Positions 1 through 10,639 of a stretch of 64,000 nucleotides of DNA are shown one piece after another. The stretch is from Linum tenue. Lineage: Eukaryota > Streptophyta > Magnoliopsida > Malpighiales > Linaceae. The stretch lies in assembly GCA_946122785.1 (NCBI GenBank), contig CAMGYJ010000007.1:39643587-39707586 (forward strand), given 5' to 3'. The position numbers and the translations under genes are program-made. Each line of letters starts with the position of its first letter. The stretch's first letter is position 1. The notes under the pieces were generated by a model that saw only the letters and a list, made by a program, of their open reading frames with translations, ran no database searches and had not been told where the DNA came from.

Positions 1-791
1 CAGTAATTAATTTCCACTTTTGTTTTTGCTTATGGGGTCAAATCTTGAGGTCAATTTTTGTTTTTTGGGGTTTTGTGACCAGACCCAGATTCCGAAGTGA
101 TATCTCTGTCCCCCAAGACCTTGATGGCAACGAACCGGTTCCTATGTGAGATCTGCAACAAAGGGTTTCAGAGGGACCAGAATTTGCAGCTCCACAGGCG
201 AGGCCAAGTTCCCGACGAGGAGTATGGATCTCAAAGATACAAAGCGACGGCAGAGCCGCCGAAGCTCCATCAGCCTTGATTTTGATGTTTCGACATCATC
301 GACGTCGTCTTCGATGTTGCCGGATGATAAATCCACTGCCGTCGGTGCTAAATCTGGAAAGGGATTGTGGTGTTTGATCAGGGTTTTGGCCGGCGCCTGT
401 CCTTGAAGTTCTGCCAATCGGAATCGGCAGCGGCGGTGGTGGAGGTGGCGGGGCGCAGCCGATGAAGAAGAGCAGGGAAGCAAGTCTAATTTTCTAAAAT
501 AAAAGAAATTAGGATTTTTATTTTTTACTTTTTAATGAATGTAATAATGAGGTGAAAAATATAAAATTTTATTTTTTTATTTTTAATAATTTTTTAGTTG
601 CCACGTCACTAAGTTAACAGTCAATTTTTAGAGTTGACTGCCACATCAGCAAAAGTTAACGGAGTTGGACGGAGAGTGACCAAACATGAACGATTACAGT
701 AAACTGAAGTACCACCAATGGATTTAAATATTTCGAGTGACCAAACTTGAACGTTTTTTGTAATTTCAGTGACCAACCATGCAATAAACCC
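1..791. mobile_element. Mutator-like element (right part), Pack-MULE family A, copy 1
   Basis: The right terminal inverted repeat (about 500-791) is closely related to the termini of two complete elements at 45449-47075 and 52389-54233: an AT-rich inner part, then a segment mentioning the sense motif GTTAACGGAGTTGGACGGAG, ending in GCAATAAACCC. The left terminus lies outside the window. The interior holds an INDETERMINATE-domain zinc-finger fragment and further open but unrecognised sequence to about 480 (two overlapping frames, one rich in Ser and Asp). No transposase is visible, so it is non-autonomous. The family assignment rests on the 9-bp TSDs of the two complete relatives; the TSD here cannot be tested. 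Confidence 0.82.
82..204 (+). pseudogene. INDETERMINATE-domain (IDD) C2H2 zinc-finger fragment
   Basis: The frame reads PDSEVISLSPKTLMATNRF, then CEICNKGFQRDQNLQLHRRG, which is the start of the INDETERMINATE domain and most of its first C2H2 finger (Cys-x2-Cys ... His). IDD proteins are plant transcription factors with four zinc fingers. An AG acceptor precedes codon position 2 at 82-83, where IDD genes have an intron, so the piece was probably captured as genomic DNA. Homology stops right after HRRG; the residues that normally follow and fingers 2-4 are absent, and an unrelated tail ends in a stop at about 279. It lies between MULE ends and is read as a captured, non-functional exon piece. 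The family identification is strong; the actual donor gene is not known. Confidence 0.85.
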
Positions 792-2332
792 ATTAATGGC
801 CGATGGATTGTTATATTGGTATTTGATCCACAGAACAAAGCGGACCAGGTGAGTTCAAGTTACACGTCATATACAGTTCAACACAGGGACGCGAGTTCAT
901 ATTTTTTTTTTATAACTCAGCAACATCTCCATGCACATATCGTTTGAGTAATGGCGGAGCGAGACCAAACTTGGGGTTTACCTATTTGAATCCTTTGAAC
1001 CTTCCACTGAAATTATCTTTTAATGCCTCAGAGAATATCACAACTGGCCTCGAGATGGATTGAACACGCGACCTCACACTTCAGTTCATACTTCATAACA
1101 AGAGAGAAGAAGCGCATATATATCCGGCCACCAGTTCATTTATTTATTGAGTTAAGGGTATATTTAAGAACCTAACTGGACTAGTGGCTGGACCAGTAGA
1201 ACCACCAAATCAGGTACAATATCGGTTGGTTCTTCTGCTTGCACGGTTTGTGATGGACCGAACAATTTTTTTATGGTTAGATATGAAACCAGATGAACCA
1301 ATTCGGCTTTACTGATCCACTGGTTCACTAGTTTAACTACCAAAAAATTAAGAGAAAAAAACGTTAACTTTAACTAAGACCATCCAACCTGAATAACCAA
1401 TTTATTTCTAATTCTTTTTGTTCGTTTCTCAACCTCCTTATTGGCTTTGTGTGGTCCACTATAGATTGCTAGTCTATTTACTAACTTGAATTTAATAAAG
1501 AAAGTATGATTTATTTTGTGATATAGTTTGAATGATTTGTTATAACATTTGGTGATAGACGGTATGAATTTGAATGGTTCATGGTTAGACAGATAAATTC
1601 AGTCATAATGTAGTATATATATGGTTAAGGCTAGCCGTACGCTTACCTTACCGTATGTCTGTCAAGTTTCGTTATCTAGACCATGAATTAACCGGAGTTT
1701 GGGGCATAATACTATACCTTAACCTCTAATAGGTGAACCCTAGTCCTCAATTTTGTAACCCAAACCATAAGATTCATTTAATCTTAAAATAAAAATTAAC
1801 GGTTCTAATTCATCGATATTATCAAAGTACAAATAATATGTGTGAAAGCAGGCGTATAGCGTATGCCTGCCATGTCTTTTATGTTATAGAACATAAATAG
1901 TTCTATTAATGCGCAATTAACTATTCTATAACGGTTAATTGCTGAACCATGAACTACTCACTTTTCCGATTCAACATATGGTTTGGTTATGAAAACTGAG
2001 GGTATATTTGCTATTAGATTCCTGAGCTATCAAGTATCAACAATAGCGTAGACAAGAATTCACTTAAGGTGGGCCCGACTTAGAAATAAAATATATAAAA
2101 TGAATTTTATTAATTTTTAAATGACTCATGACATTTTTTATAGTTTGCTGAAAAAATTTAGTTTGAAGACGGAGAATTCAATACTAAATTAAAAATGAGC
2201 AAACTCATAATTAGCAATTAGAGAAACATTTTTATATAAAATCTAGAATTATTTATATGATACGCAAGGTTAATGTGTTCCGCGGAACTCTTTATGGCTT
2301 ATTGGTAAATAAGTAAAACCATGAACATGAAG
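792..2332. other. Intergenic, no gene recognised
   Basis: AT-rich sequence with no convincing coding frame or RNA gene. Around 1120-1350 there are short inverted motifs built on ACTGGTTCACTAG and CTAACTGGACTAGTGGCTGG that look like a decayed inverted-repeat element. A short hairpin (GCAGGCGTATAGCGTATGCCTGC) lies near 1850, within a longer sequence without other recognisable features. Confidence 0.5.
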
Positions 2333-3367
2333 TGGGTAAAATATCTCGGGTGCCACTTAAGTTTGAGAAATGGGGTTGACATACCACTTAAGTTTGAATA
2401 GGGCGTCGGGTACCACTAAACTCTATTATATGTGCACCCAGTACGACTTAAGTTTACTGCTAAGTGCATTTCATTAAAGTTGACAGAATATTCTTGGAAT
2501 ATTCCGTTTTCTTAATTTCATAATTGGTCCTTCTACTTTTCTTATTGTAAAAAAATCATTTGGACTTATGAAAAACATCATTTTTTATTGTTTAGTTGGA
2601 ATCCTATTTTGAATACTTAATACCAAACCAATTTTTGAATAGAAAATTTAGAATCAATATCACTATAATTATTTTCAATTATCATTATAATTATTTTTAA
2701 TATCATTATGTGTTCTAATAATTTAATTATTCCATGAATGTTGTAAATAAACAATGTTGTAGCTTTTATAGTCATATTTTCTTTTCTATATTTTTTTACC
2801 GAATGTAGTAGCTTTTATATTTTATTTATTATTTTGTTACTTTCCATCTCTTTTTGTTCTAATTTTTTCAATTAGTGGAATATGTTTAATTCTTTCTGAT
2901 TGTGTTCCATTTATCCTTCTTTGATTTTGATATATTGATGATCGATTAGGTTCTATTTTAACTATTTCTAATGGAGCTTCTAATTGAATTAGGGGGTTTA
3001 AATAGATATTCTAATATTTATTTTAAATATCTATTATTATATTCTAGTATATTTATTATTCTTCTTGATATTTGTTTATTATTTTTACTAATTTATCCAT
3101 TTTATTGAAATTTTTTGATTAGTCATTATAGTAACAATATGTTTAGAAGGTTTTCTAATTATTATATTAGATAAAACTTGTTGAAATATAGTTTTGGATT
3201 TTTTAAAAGTTTTGGGTATAAAAAAGTAATTAAAAGTTTGGGTTGGATGGAAAAATAGACGGATGCACATTTTGGCAACTTTAATGGTACCCGACGCCCT
3301 ATTCAAACTTAAGTGGTATGTCTACCCCAATTCTCAAACTTAAGTTGTATCCGAAGTATTTTACCCA
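2333..3367. mobile_element. Non-autonomous TIR DNA transposon, about 1.0 kb
   Basis: Near-matching inverted repeats of at least 85 bp bound the element (2333-2417 and 3283-3367), starting TGGGTAAAATA and ending TATTTTACCCA. Both arms contain CCACTTAAGTTTGA and GGGCGTCGGGTACCA. The interior is very AT-rich with no meaningful frame. Flanking bases (ACATGAAG left, ACATCACG right) resemble a decayed TSD but do not match exactly, so the superfamily is left open; long arms and a probable 8-9 bp TSD would fit Mutator-like or hAT types. Confidence 0.75.
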
Positions 3368-3407
3368 ACATCACGAAGTACTGGGTCGAGTGTGTTGAAT
3401 TGCATAA

Positions 3408-4492
3408 GGGGTCGTTTGGATGGATCATTTAAATGAATTATTTGGGCCAAAAAAATCCGTTTGGCAACTATTTTTTCCGTCGCGTTATTTGAGCCCGCGT
3501 TATTTGAGAATAACGCGAAAACGCGTTAAAACAAATAACTGCTTGGTAGGAGTTATTCTGAAATAACGCAGCTTTCGCCTCTTTTTTGCCCCTTTCTGCC
3601 CCTTTCCTATCTCCTCTCTCCTTCCTTCTTTCTCTTTGCTACGATTTCATTGATTATTCTATCCAAAGCCAAAATCGATTGATGCAAAATAGATTCTTCT
3701 ACTACTTTTGGGTTCCTCTTTGCATGGAGATCAGATTGAGTAGGGTGAAGCCTAGGTTGTGGCGGCGAACATAGGCGAGTTAGTAGGCGGCGGCGATTGT
3801 AGAGCTTCTTCTGTTCGAGCTTTGTGGTCGTCTCTGCCGGCGGCGACGATTCCTTCTGTGCCGGCGGCGACGATTCCTTCTCTGCCAGCGGTGATGGTAG
3901 AGCTTCGTTGGACAGTTAGTCAAGAGACCGCTCAATTTGACAAGGAGAAGCTTCTTGGGTTCTTCTTCGCTGGCTGGATGCTGAAAGACGATGAAGACAA
4001 GGAGTAGCTCTAGCGGTTTGGAAAGAGGCTCAATTAGACAGGGAGAAGCTCCAGCAAGGACAGAATGGTGGAAGTTTGGAGAAATTCAGCCGAAATCTGC
4101 TTATATGCTGCTGATTTCTTACAACATTATTTGCTTACATGCTGATGGTTTTTGTTTGTTATTTTGGTTCTAATTAGTAATAAATAAACTCTCAATTATA
4201 TATAACAGAAGGGGTTCCATTATAAACCTCAATTAGGAAACAAAATATACTATCAGCTACACAAGACCACTCTAACCAGCTACAATTAGGAGTTACAAAT
4301 AGAAGGGCATAATGGTATTTCCTAACTTTTTGTTACAAATACCACATAACAAATAACTCATCTATTTTAGACATCCAAACAAGATAATTGATTCTTTAAT
4401 TTTCTCAAATACCATACAAATACCATACAACCTAAAAATGAGTTCTTTCAACCTACAAATACCTCATAACCAAAAAACTCATCCAAACGACC
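3408..4492. mobile_element. PIF/Harbinger-like non-autonomous element
   Basis: The termini are GGTCGTTTGGATG on the left and its complement CATCCAAACGACC on the right, with TAA on each side (3405-3407 and 4493-4495), as in PIF/Harbinger elements, which duplicate TWA. Subterminal copies of GTTATTTG and ATAACGCG lie within both ends. The middle (about 3590-4170) is GC-richer with open frames, including one at 3759-4007 with a repeated PAATIPS motif; I do not recognise it. It may be captured host sequence. No transposase is visible. Confidence 0.7.
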
Positions 4493-5018
4493 TAAATGTA
4501 TTGTTAGTTTTTGAAGTCCTAGCTAATCCAGAGCCAAGGTGGGTCCGCCATTGACCATCAAGGTTTTCCTATCATGACCGTTGTACTATGGGTTTTCCTA
4601 ACCTACCCCGCAAATATAAACATTTTCCTAATGGGGCCCTTTTGGCCTTAAAATACTATTAATCTTCTGTTAATAGGGACTCACCTGCTGACTGAACAAA
4701 TTAATTAGATGTTGACTATGCCAAAAACTTATGTGACCACGCATCATGAGATTGGGCTTTTGCCTAGGGTGAGTTACAAGTTTGGAATTCGGAGGACGAT
4801 CACGAGGTTAACAAATAGTTTAGAGACGATGATAGGAAAAATCTTATATTCGAGGGGACAAAAGTAGTATCAACTCGTTAAGATTTATAACCAGAAAACA
4901 ATTCGGTCGATCACACATATATATGTATCGCTAGCAGCAAATCGATCGTGAGCCATGCTGGTTCAATGCTGTTTGAATGTGAACCATACATACACGACGA
5001 CGACGACGACGTACTTAG
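4493..5018. other. Intergenic, 3' side of the peptide-like gene
   Basis: No gene recognised. A short CGA-trinucleotide run lies at about 4996-5012 just beyond the stop codon of the minus-strand gene; otherwise the sequence is unremarkable. Confidence 0.4.
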
Positions 5019-5455
5019 CTAGCGACCACAGCCATGGCCGCTTGGGGGAGAAAGACTTCCATGTGCACAAAATTTGGATCCTTTGAGATCATCGTCATCG
5101 TCATCGTCGTCTTTATCATGACGCACCGCCTTCCTCTTCTTCTCTGCAGTCTCTTGTTCAGTAGCCTTCCCATCTGCCGCCACCCAATTATTTACAGCGA
5201 GTGAGTAAACAGTATATATAATATTACTGATTTGATCGGACCAAGATATAGCTGAATATAATAGATGTACTTACTAGTACTGCCAGCCGGTGTGGCGAGA
5301 TGTTGATGATATGATGGAACCCCACGTACAGCCATGCACGTCTTGGAAGAAAATAGAGCAGCAACCAACAAAACCAAGCTAATCATCATCATGCAACGTC
5401 GTACCCCAACCATTCTTCTACTTTGGCCAGCTGCCATTGTTTTACTACTCGCCAT
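5019..5455 (-). CDS. Small secreted-peptide-like protein, two exons
   Basis: Function unknown. Exon 1 is 5455-5275 and exon 2 is 5173-5019, joined across a GT-AG intron (donor GTAAGT, acceptor GGCAG) in phase 1, giving 111 residues. Residues about 22-37 form a hydrophobic signal-peptide core (MMMISLVLLVAALF). The mature part is basic, then has eight consecutive Asp residues, then a C-terminal GSKFCAHGSLSPPSGHGCGR, whose Ser/Pro/Gly/His-rich end recalls processed plant peptide hormones. A TATA-like TTATAAATTA lies about 60 bp upstream (5511-5520). A second gene at 56727-57172 has the same design: signal peptide, short spacer and a phase-1 intron whose donor also follows an A. Exon structure is inferred from splice signals and the joined frame; no known family was recognised. 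It might be a member of a poorly described peptide family. Confidence 0.55.
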
Positions 5456-5510
5456 GTACGTACTATTACTGAAACAAGCTCCCTATATGAGTATATGTGG
5501 TTTGTGATTC

Positions 5511-5520
5511 TAATTTATAA
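5511..5520 (-). promoter_or_regulatory. Possible TATA box of the peptide-like gene
   Basis: On the minus strand the sequence reads TTATAAATTA about 60 bp before the chosen ATG at 5455. The position suits a plant core promoter with a short leader. A nearby AT microsatellite (5538-5558) could also score as TATA-like. Confidence 0.35.
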
Positions 5521-5537
5521 GTCATTACAACTGCTGC

Positions 5538-5558
5538 TATATATATATATATATATAT
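5538..5558. repeat. (AT)n microsatellite
   Basis: About ten AT dinucleotides lie upstream of the minus-strand peptide-like gene. Confidence 0.9.
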
Positions 5559-5974
5559 TATATGCTGCTTTACCTAATTTCCTGAGCTAGCTAGCACCTT
5601 ATTTCCACGCACATGTATGTGCAGTTACGGAGAACCTTCATTGTGCTTCATCTTGACTATCCACAGGCTCTGAGATCGATCTCCTCTCTTTCTTTGGTGA
5701 CTTCTGTCAACGGCATGCGCCCGGACTCCTCAACAAAGCTAAAGTGGCCACTAGCCTTATATATTTTATTGTTTAATTCCCACCAAAGAAATAATGAATT
5801 TTGTTAAGTTAAAGTTGCGTTGTTTGTCAAAAGATCATCAAGTAATGTTTGCTTTTTGAAAATCAAGCTTCTCTGAATGTATGCATGCAGGTCCCAACTG
5901 GTGAAGCTATATGTACATAGGGTATACAATTTTGTTCTCACTTCAACAAATTGTATAAACTGGTAGGACCAGCG

Positions 5975-7721
5975 CAGGGGTGTCAAATCGGTTTCGGGTT
6001 AACCCGAAACCAAACCGGTAAGAGTCCTGTCGGGTTCGGTTACCCAAAATGTGTGATGTGTCGGGTTCGGTTTCCCTGAAACCCGATAAGGACCCGAAAT
6101 AACCCGAAGGGGTGGTTTCGCCTCCCGCGACCTACTCTGCCATTTCGTCACCGGCGAAATCATCGCTCGTTTTTAGATTAAAGCTTTCCCCGAAAATCCG
6201 AATCTGTACCAGCGAGGGCCATTTCCTGGGCCAGAGAGGCGATCGACAGGATCATGGAGAGGGTAGCTGCCATCGAGAAGTTTACTTGGGCCATTTGGTT
6301 GATTGGTTTTGAGAAAATAAATGGAACAGAGATGGAGGTTTGAGAGGAAGGGTTTTGGGGTTGGAGAGTGGAGATGAAACAACAGAGCAACCAAGAGCTT
6401 TGAATGGTGGGTTGGGCTCGATAGGAAGAAAAATAATCTCCCCAAAGATGGAGGTCCTTTTGCAAGTTGAAAGCCGACCTAGAGCCCTCCGATTATGAAG
6501 ACAAAGAAAGGCAGATCTGAAATCGTGGTCTCTACCCTGCCATCCCTTATGAAAAGGAGCTCGAGTGAATGTGAAGGAGCTCCTACCTTAGTTGCTGATC
6601 TCAAGGAAGAAGAATCAGAGTTGCCCTGCAGTCGAAGAAGTGCAGCAGAACAAGAAGAAGATTACGACGTCGTGCAGAAGGGCAAGAGGAAAGAAGAGAA
6701 GCAACGCACCGTTTTGGACTGAGTCGTTGGTTTCAAGTTTTACTGTTTAATTAGCCACTTGTACAACATTCATTGGTTAGTTAGAAAGTTAGTTTAACGG
6801 CTAGTGCACAGTTAGTGTAAATGGTAGATTAGCAAACTGTATATATACTGCTATCTATGGAAAAGCTCAGTGTGAGCGATTTTCCCCAATTTGTTTCTCT
6901 AGCAAATTCATCAAAATCCCTAAATCTTCTCACCTTAGCCGGTGAAATTATCCCTTCATTCGAGATTGAAGCTTTTCCCTGTTGGCACATCTGGTTATGC
7001 AACCTTTAGTCGGTGAAATCATCCTTCCATTCATCGCCTGCAACAGCAGCAACACGGCGATGCTAAACCTCACAGTTACTACAGCCAACAACTTGAGCAG
7101 GTAATTTTTCGATCCTTTGACCATAATCGACAGTAGAGCCGAACAGAGCACAAAGCTCAGAGCTCCCTCGGCGATTGCCTAGATGAAGAGATCCACTTTC
7201 AGCGATGACCCACTGAGTGCATGCCTGAATTTGGCAGGGAGGAATTTTCCAATTGCTTTGGCGGCGACTACCCCGTCGGCGACCTGAACAGGGAACCAGG
7301 CAACAATAGAGAAGATAGAGGCATCCGATTTGAGGTCGGTGGCCTAGAGGGAGACGGTGGTGGTTGGGTTCAAGCTGGCATCGTCGATGAGGGATTCGAT
7401 TGTGGTGAAGGAGAGGACGAAGGAAGGGGACGGAGAAGACACATATCGAGGTAAAGATTTCATCCCTGATGGCTGAAAGATTTCTGTGTGTTTGTATGAA
7501 AATGGAGAAATAAAGTTGCTACCTGCCACCTGGTCAGCGAAGCTCCACTGGCAATACAATAGCAAAATTTTCGGGTTTTCGGGTTTCATCTAAGCAACCG
7601 AAACCATTAGTGACTTTTTCCCGATTTTAGGTAACCGAAAACCGATAGTGCCATTTTCAGGTTCGGTTTCGGGTTTTCTATGAGGAAGTTTCGGGTTTGG
7701 TTAACCGAACCGACAGGCCTA
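5975..7721. mobile_element. hAT element with captured gene DNA
   Basis: The left end is CAGGGGTGTCAAATCGG and the right end complements TAGGCCTGTCGGTTCGG, both hAT-like. An exact 8-bp TSD, GACCAGCG, flanks it (5967-5974 and 7722-7729). A duplicated host segment at 9545-9930 has a single copy of this site and no insert. The ends are rich in GGTTCGGTTTCGGGTT and AACCCGAAAC motifs. No transposase is visible; the interior carries an SIP aquaporin relic (7065-7424, minus) and two unrecognised open frames: 6495-6722 (+, Lys/Glu-rich, 75 residues) and about 6178-6465 (minus). Confidence 0.9.
7065..7424 (-). pseudogene. SIP-type aquaporin fragment captured by hAT
   Basis: One minus-strand frame, broken by two in-frame stops (7344-7346 and about 7180), matches small basic intrinsic proteins (SIP). 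These are plant aquaporins, usually of the endoplasmic reticulum, with six membrane helices. Diagnostic pieces in order: ASLNPT, the first pore motif, which in SIPs is NPT rather than NPA; then a loop and helix ending in VVAAKAIGKFLPAKF; then GSSLKVDL; then AIAEGALSFVL and a hydrophobic run to about 7065. The second pore motif and both protein ends are absent. The order and spacing follow a SIP protein, so this is one continuous captured stretch. The stops make it non-functional. Confidence 0.82.
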
Positions 7722-7729
7722 GACCAGCG

Positions 7730-8059
7730 TGTATATATGTACGAGTCTAATTCAATATTCTCTTATAAGTATTCGGCAAATTTATGAGAGTGATACCATT
7801 CCTCCTCGAGTGTGGGTTGGAGACTAAGGCCCATCATCTGCATTCTCGAGTTTACAATCAACTCGTCCTCTATAATGCCTACACATATACTCATGTGAAA
7901 CTACCATAAGCGGCATAAAAAGAATACAAAAATTCTTAGACGCCACCAAATGCATAAAGGAACAATTCGAAGTGAATTCGACGTAGAACCCATATTAAAA
8001 TGACTAAAGATGCATCGAAACAGAAGAAATGATGCTAAGAAAGGTTATGCCAAATATTA
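7730..8059. repeat. Duplicated host segment, copy 1 (interrupted by hAT and Harbinger-like insertions)
   Basis: Together with 5945-5974 and 9476-9544, this stretch forms one copy of a host sequence whose second copy is 9545-9930. Shared landmarks include the GGTAGGWCCAGCGTGTAT start, GGCAAATTWATGAGAG, the AAAATGACTAAAGATGCATC segment and the CAAATAYTA near the Harbinger-like insertion site. The copies are diverged, so the duplication is not recent. Confidence 0.7.
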
Positions 8060-8325
8060 GGCCCCGTTTAGTATAATTTTATTGTTGTTGTGATTGCAGT
8101 GGTGTTGTGTAAACAAATGTGCAACTACAACAGGAAAAAAATAGAAAGCACAAATTAACTTGTTTAGTTGATAAATCTGAAAAATTATGAAAACTGACAA
8201 CAAAAAACAAAAACGCGTTTAGTTACTACATAGCTGACGTGTTGTTGTATAGCTGACCCTGAACTCAGTGAGTGATAGCTCACCCCCAAAATTCGAACCT
8301 TCTTCATGTTCATAATTTTCATATA

Positions 8326-8662
8326 GGTAAATATAATATATTAGCCACAACTATTTTGAAGCGGGGAATTATAGCCACAACTATGAAAATTCAAATTGTT
8401 AGCCAAACGTAACTCTCTGTTAACAATTCCGTTAATAATGCTTACTGAACTTTTATGTTTTAAAGTTATAAATTAAAAGCAGTCCGACGTGATTGTTGCC
8501 GGTGTCGATGACGTGACCTTCTTTAAAAATTCAATAATAGTAACAGACAGTTAGCCATATCTTGACCCGTAATTATAATTATGGCTAATAATTTGAATTT
8601 ACATAGTTGTGGCTATAATTCGCCGCTTCATAATAGTTGTGTCTAATATATTGTATTTACCC
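8326..8662. mobile_element. MITE with long inverted arms, copy 1
   Basis: Arms of about 85 bp begin GGTAAATATAATATATTAG and end with the complement of GGGTAAATACAATATATTAG. Each arm has ATAGTTGTGGCTATAATTC and a GAAGCGG motif. A second copy, in the opposite orientation and with a truncated left end, hosts the gypsy insertion (11206-11396 and 27735-27768). Confidence 0.8.
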
Positions 8663-8772
8663 TTTTCATATTCATGAAATAGTCTATATCTTATTATTAA
8701 TTGATGGAAATTGGGGAATTGGACCCTTTGGTGTGAACGAAAATCCTAATCCATGAGTGTTCTAGTGTTTAG

Positions 8773-9063
8773 GTGGATTGCGATGGGAAATTTGTGCTTA
8801 TACAATGTGCGAAGGCAATGGGAGTGCAGATATACGTGTTCTATTCAATCCACAATTGTGACAAGCATCCCGAGGTTCCATTAATGGAGATCAAGTATTG
8901 CACAGAGAAGTTCCTCAAGGATTCTGGATTGCCTCACATCACCATACAATTGTGTGGGTTCATGCAAGTAAGATGGACGACGTTCGTAGCGCTGAGGAAT
9001 GAGCAGATCATTGGGAAGCTCCTGACTTTTGCCGGTCCTCTAGCTTGGAAGACTCAGGAGGTA
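8773..9063 (+). pseudogene. HCF244-like (NmrA/SDR family) gene fragment
   Basis: The frame starts directly after a TTTAG splice acceptor and reads VDCDGKFVLIQCAKAMGVQ, then YVFYSIHNCDKHPEVPLMEI and KYCTEKFLKDSGLPHITIQL, which match HCF244, a chloroplast atypical short-chain dehydrogenase-like factor needed for photosystem II D1 synthesis. After CGFMQ about 40 family residues are missing and the frame resumes at TTFVALRNEQIIGKLLTFAG, so it has an internal deletion or lost exon. Homology ends near 9063; the frame then runs on in unrelated Gly/Glu/Arg-rich sequence to a stop at 9294. With the N-terminal half absent it is a captured, non-functional fragment inside the Harbinger-like element. Confidence 0.85.
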
Positions 9064-9544
9064 AACAAGAAGGCGACGGGCGTCGAGGGATACAGAGGAT
9101 TGGAAGAGGTAGCTGACGGGAGAGGGACGAGTGGAGAGGAAGAAGTGGTCGTCGAGGGAGAGGGTCGGCGACAAGGGAGTGGCGGTGCGAGGCTAGGCGA
9201 CGAGAAGGGAGCGGTCATCGACCTTCCTATTGAGAGGAAGAAGTTGAGAGAGGGAGCTGAGGGAGTAGCTGTGCGGCGAATCCCGTGTACGTGAAACATG
9301 TTTAGAAATCAAATGAAAAGGAATAAATTGTTGTTTCTCTGATTTGGGCCTGGTTGTGTGAATCTGATTCACAACAGAAAATAGAAACCCAACTAAACAT
9401 TTTTTTCTCCTCGGTTTTTCCAATTCTTAATAACACAACCGAAAACAAAAATAGGCAACAATACTAAACGGGGCCTTACGTTTCAAGTGCAATTAAATTA
9501 TCGCACAATCTAGTCTTTTCTTTTCCTTAAGCAAAAAAAGAAAA

Positions 9545-9930
9545 GGGTATACCAATTCTATAAACGGGTAGGTCCAGCGTGTATGCACGAGGCTACTTAA
9601 TTTTGCTTGTATAGGTACTATAAGGCAAATTAATGAGAGATAGAGGTGACAAATTGATTGCACCCATGGATTGGTGGACTGGATCTATGGATCAAGTGGA
9701 TTTGATCAATTGGATTCATGGTTTGAATCATATGAATTGGTGGATTGATACATGAATCCAAATGACATACATGGATTCAATGTAGAAGTAATACTAAAAT
9801 GACTAAAGATGCATCAAAACAGAGTAAATGCTGCTAAGAAAGGGTGTGACAAATACTAAATTTCAAGAGCAGCTAAATAACCGGACACTGGACACTTGAG
9901 CTTTTTCTTGCCCCAGGAAAAAAACTATTC
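9545..9930. repeat. Duplicated host segment, copy 2 (empty-site copy)
   Basis: This is the second copy of the segment interrupted by the hAT (5975-7721) and Harbinger-like (8060-9475) elements. It reads GGTAGGTCCAGCGTGTATGC where copy 1 is split by the hAT and CAAATACTAAATTTCAAG where copy 1 is split by the Harbinger-like element. It contains an extra stretch rich in ATTGGTGGATT and GGATTCATGG-like words (9650-9780). Confidence 0.72.
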
Positions 9931-10263
9931 AAGATTGTGCAGGTCTTTAGACACTAACGATGACACTTGACTTCGATATTCAGCAGTGGTTTACTAGCAA
10001 CTTACGAGGCAACAATTAATAGAACATGATTACTTGACCAGATCAGTAGGTTAGGAATGTCGTATTGGATATATGGCCTCTTCGTACAACTATGAATGGC
10101 CAAGTGTGCATGAAAAGACTAAAACAACACAAGTAGGGTGATTGGTTTTGTTTATTTTTGGTTATTTTTGAATTCATCAACCACCTTTTTACAATAATGA
10201 AGATGGATTAACAACGCTCTGCCAACGGGAAGCAACATTATGAAGAAAATACAGAAGAGATGA

Positions 10264-10560
10264 AGTTATTGGGTGCAATTGGTTCTTGACATGGTATCAG
10301 AGTTGGTTTGTCCTTGAGGTCACGTGTTCAACTCCTCACGACCCCCAATATTAACCGTTGTCTTTCAAGCACATAGTAGGGTTGAGCATGTGCAAACTTC
10401 AAGCCCATGAGTCGGCTTTCGTTTGAGGGGGCGTGTAAGGAAGTGGTTAAGTACCATACATGGGCCTGTATAAGATCCAACATAACCTTCTCCCAATAAC
10501 TCGAGTTATTGGGAGCAACTGGTTCATGACACTTAGGACCACGTATTCAACGAGTAGGGC
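10264..10560. repeat. Short interspersed repeat with duplicated 30-bp motif
   Basis: The motif GTTATTGGGTGCAATTGGTT occurs at 10266 and again, slightly changed (GTTATTGGGAGCAACTGGTT), at about 10504, with its complement CTCCCAATAACT just before the second copy. The intervening segment starts ACATGGTATCAGAG and has GTGTTCAACTCC, which resemble A- and B-boxes of a tRNA-derived SINE. The SINE assignment is tentative. Confidence 0.4.
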
Positions 10561-10639
10561 GCCTAGTTAATTCTCTAAATCATATGGTCAATAGAGGAGA
10601 GGGATTCAGCTATGAGGAATAGATGTGCTCCAATCTAGA

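Larger units (their letters stand above)
8060..9475. mobile_element. PIF/Harbinger-like element with captured HCF244 fragment
   Basis: The termini are GGCCCCGTTTAGTAT and its complement ATACTAAACGGGGCC, flanked by a TTA duplication (8057-8059 and 9476-9478), the PIF/Harbinger signature. Second and third motif levels are shared by both ends, such as TTGTTGTTG-type stretches. A MITE with long arms (8326-8662) lies inside the left half. The right half carries a host-gene fragment (8773-9063) followed by a GC-rich open stretch to about 9295 that I do not recognise. No transposase is visible. Confidence 0.82.

Noticed and set aside
8773..9294. Treating the HCF244-like frame as a functional gene
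   Set aside because: Only an internal part of the protein is present, about 40 residues are missing inside, and it lies in a transposon.
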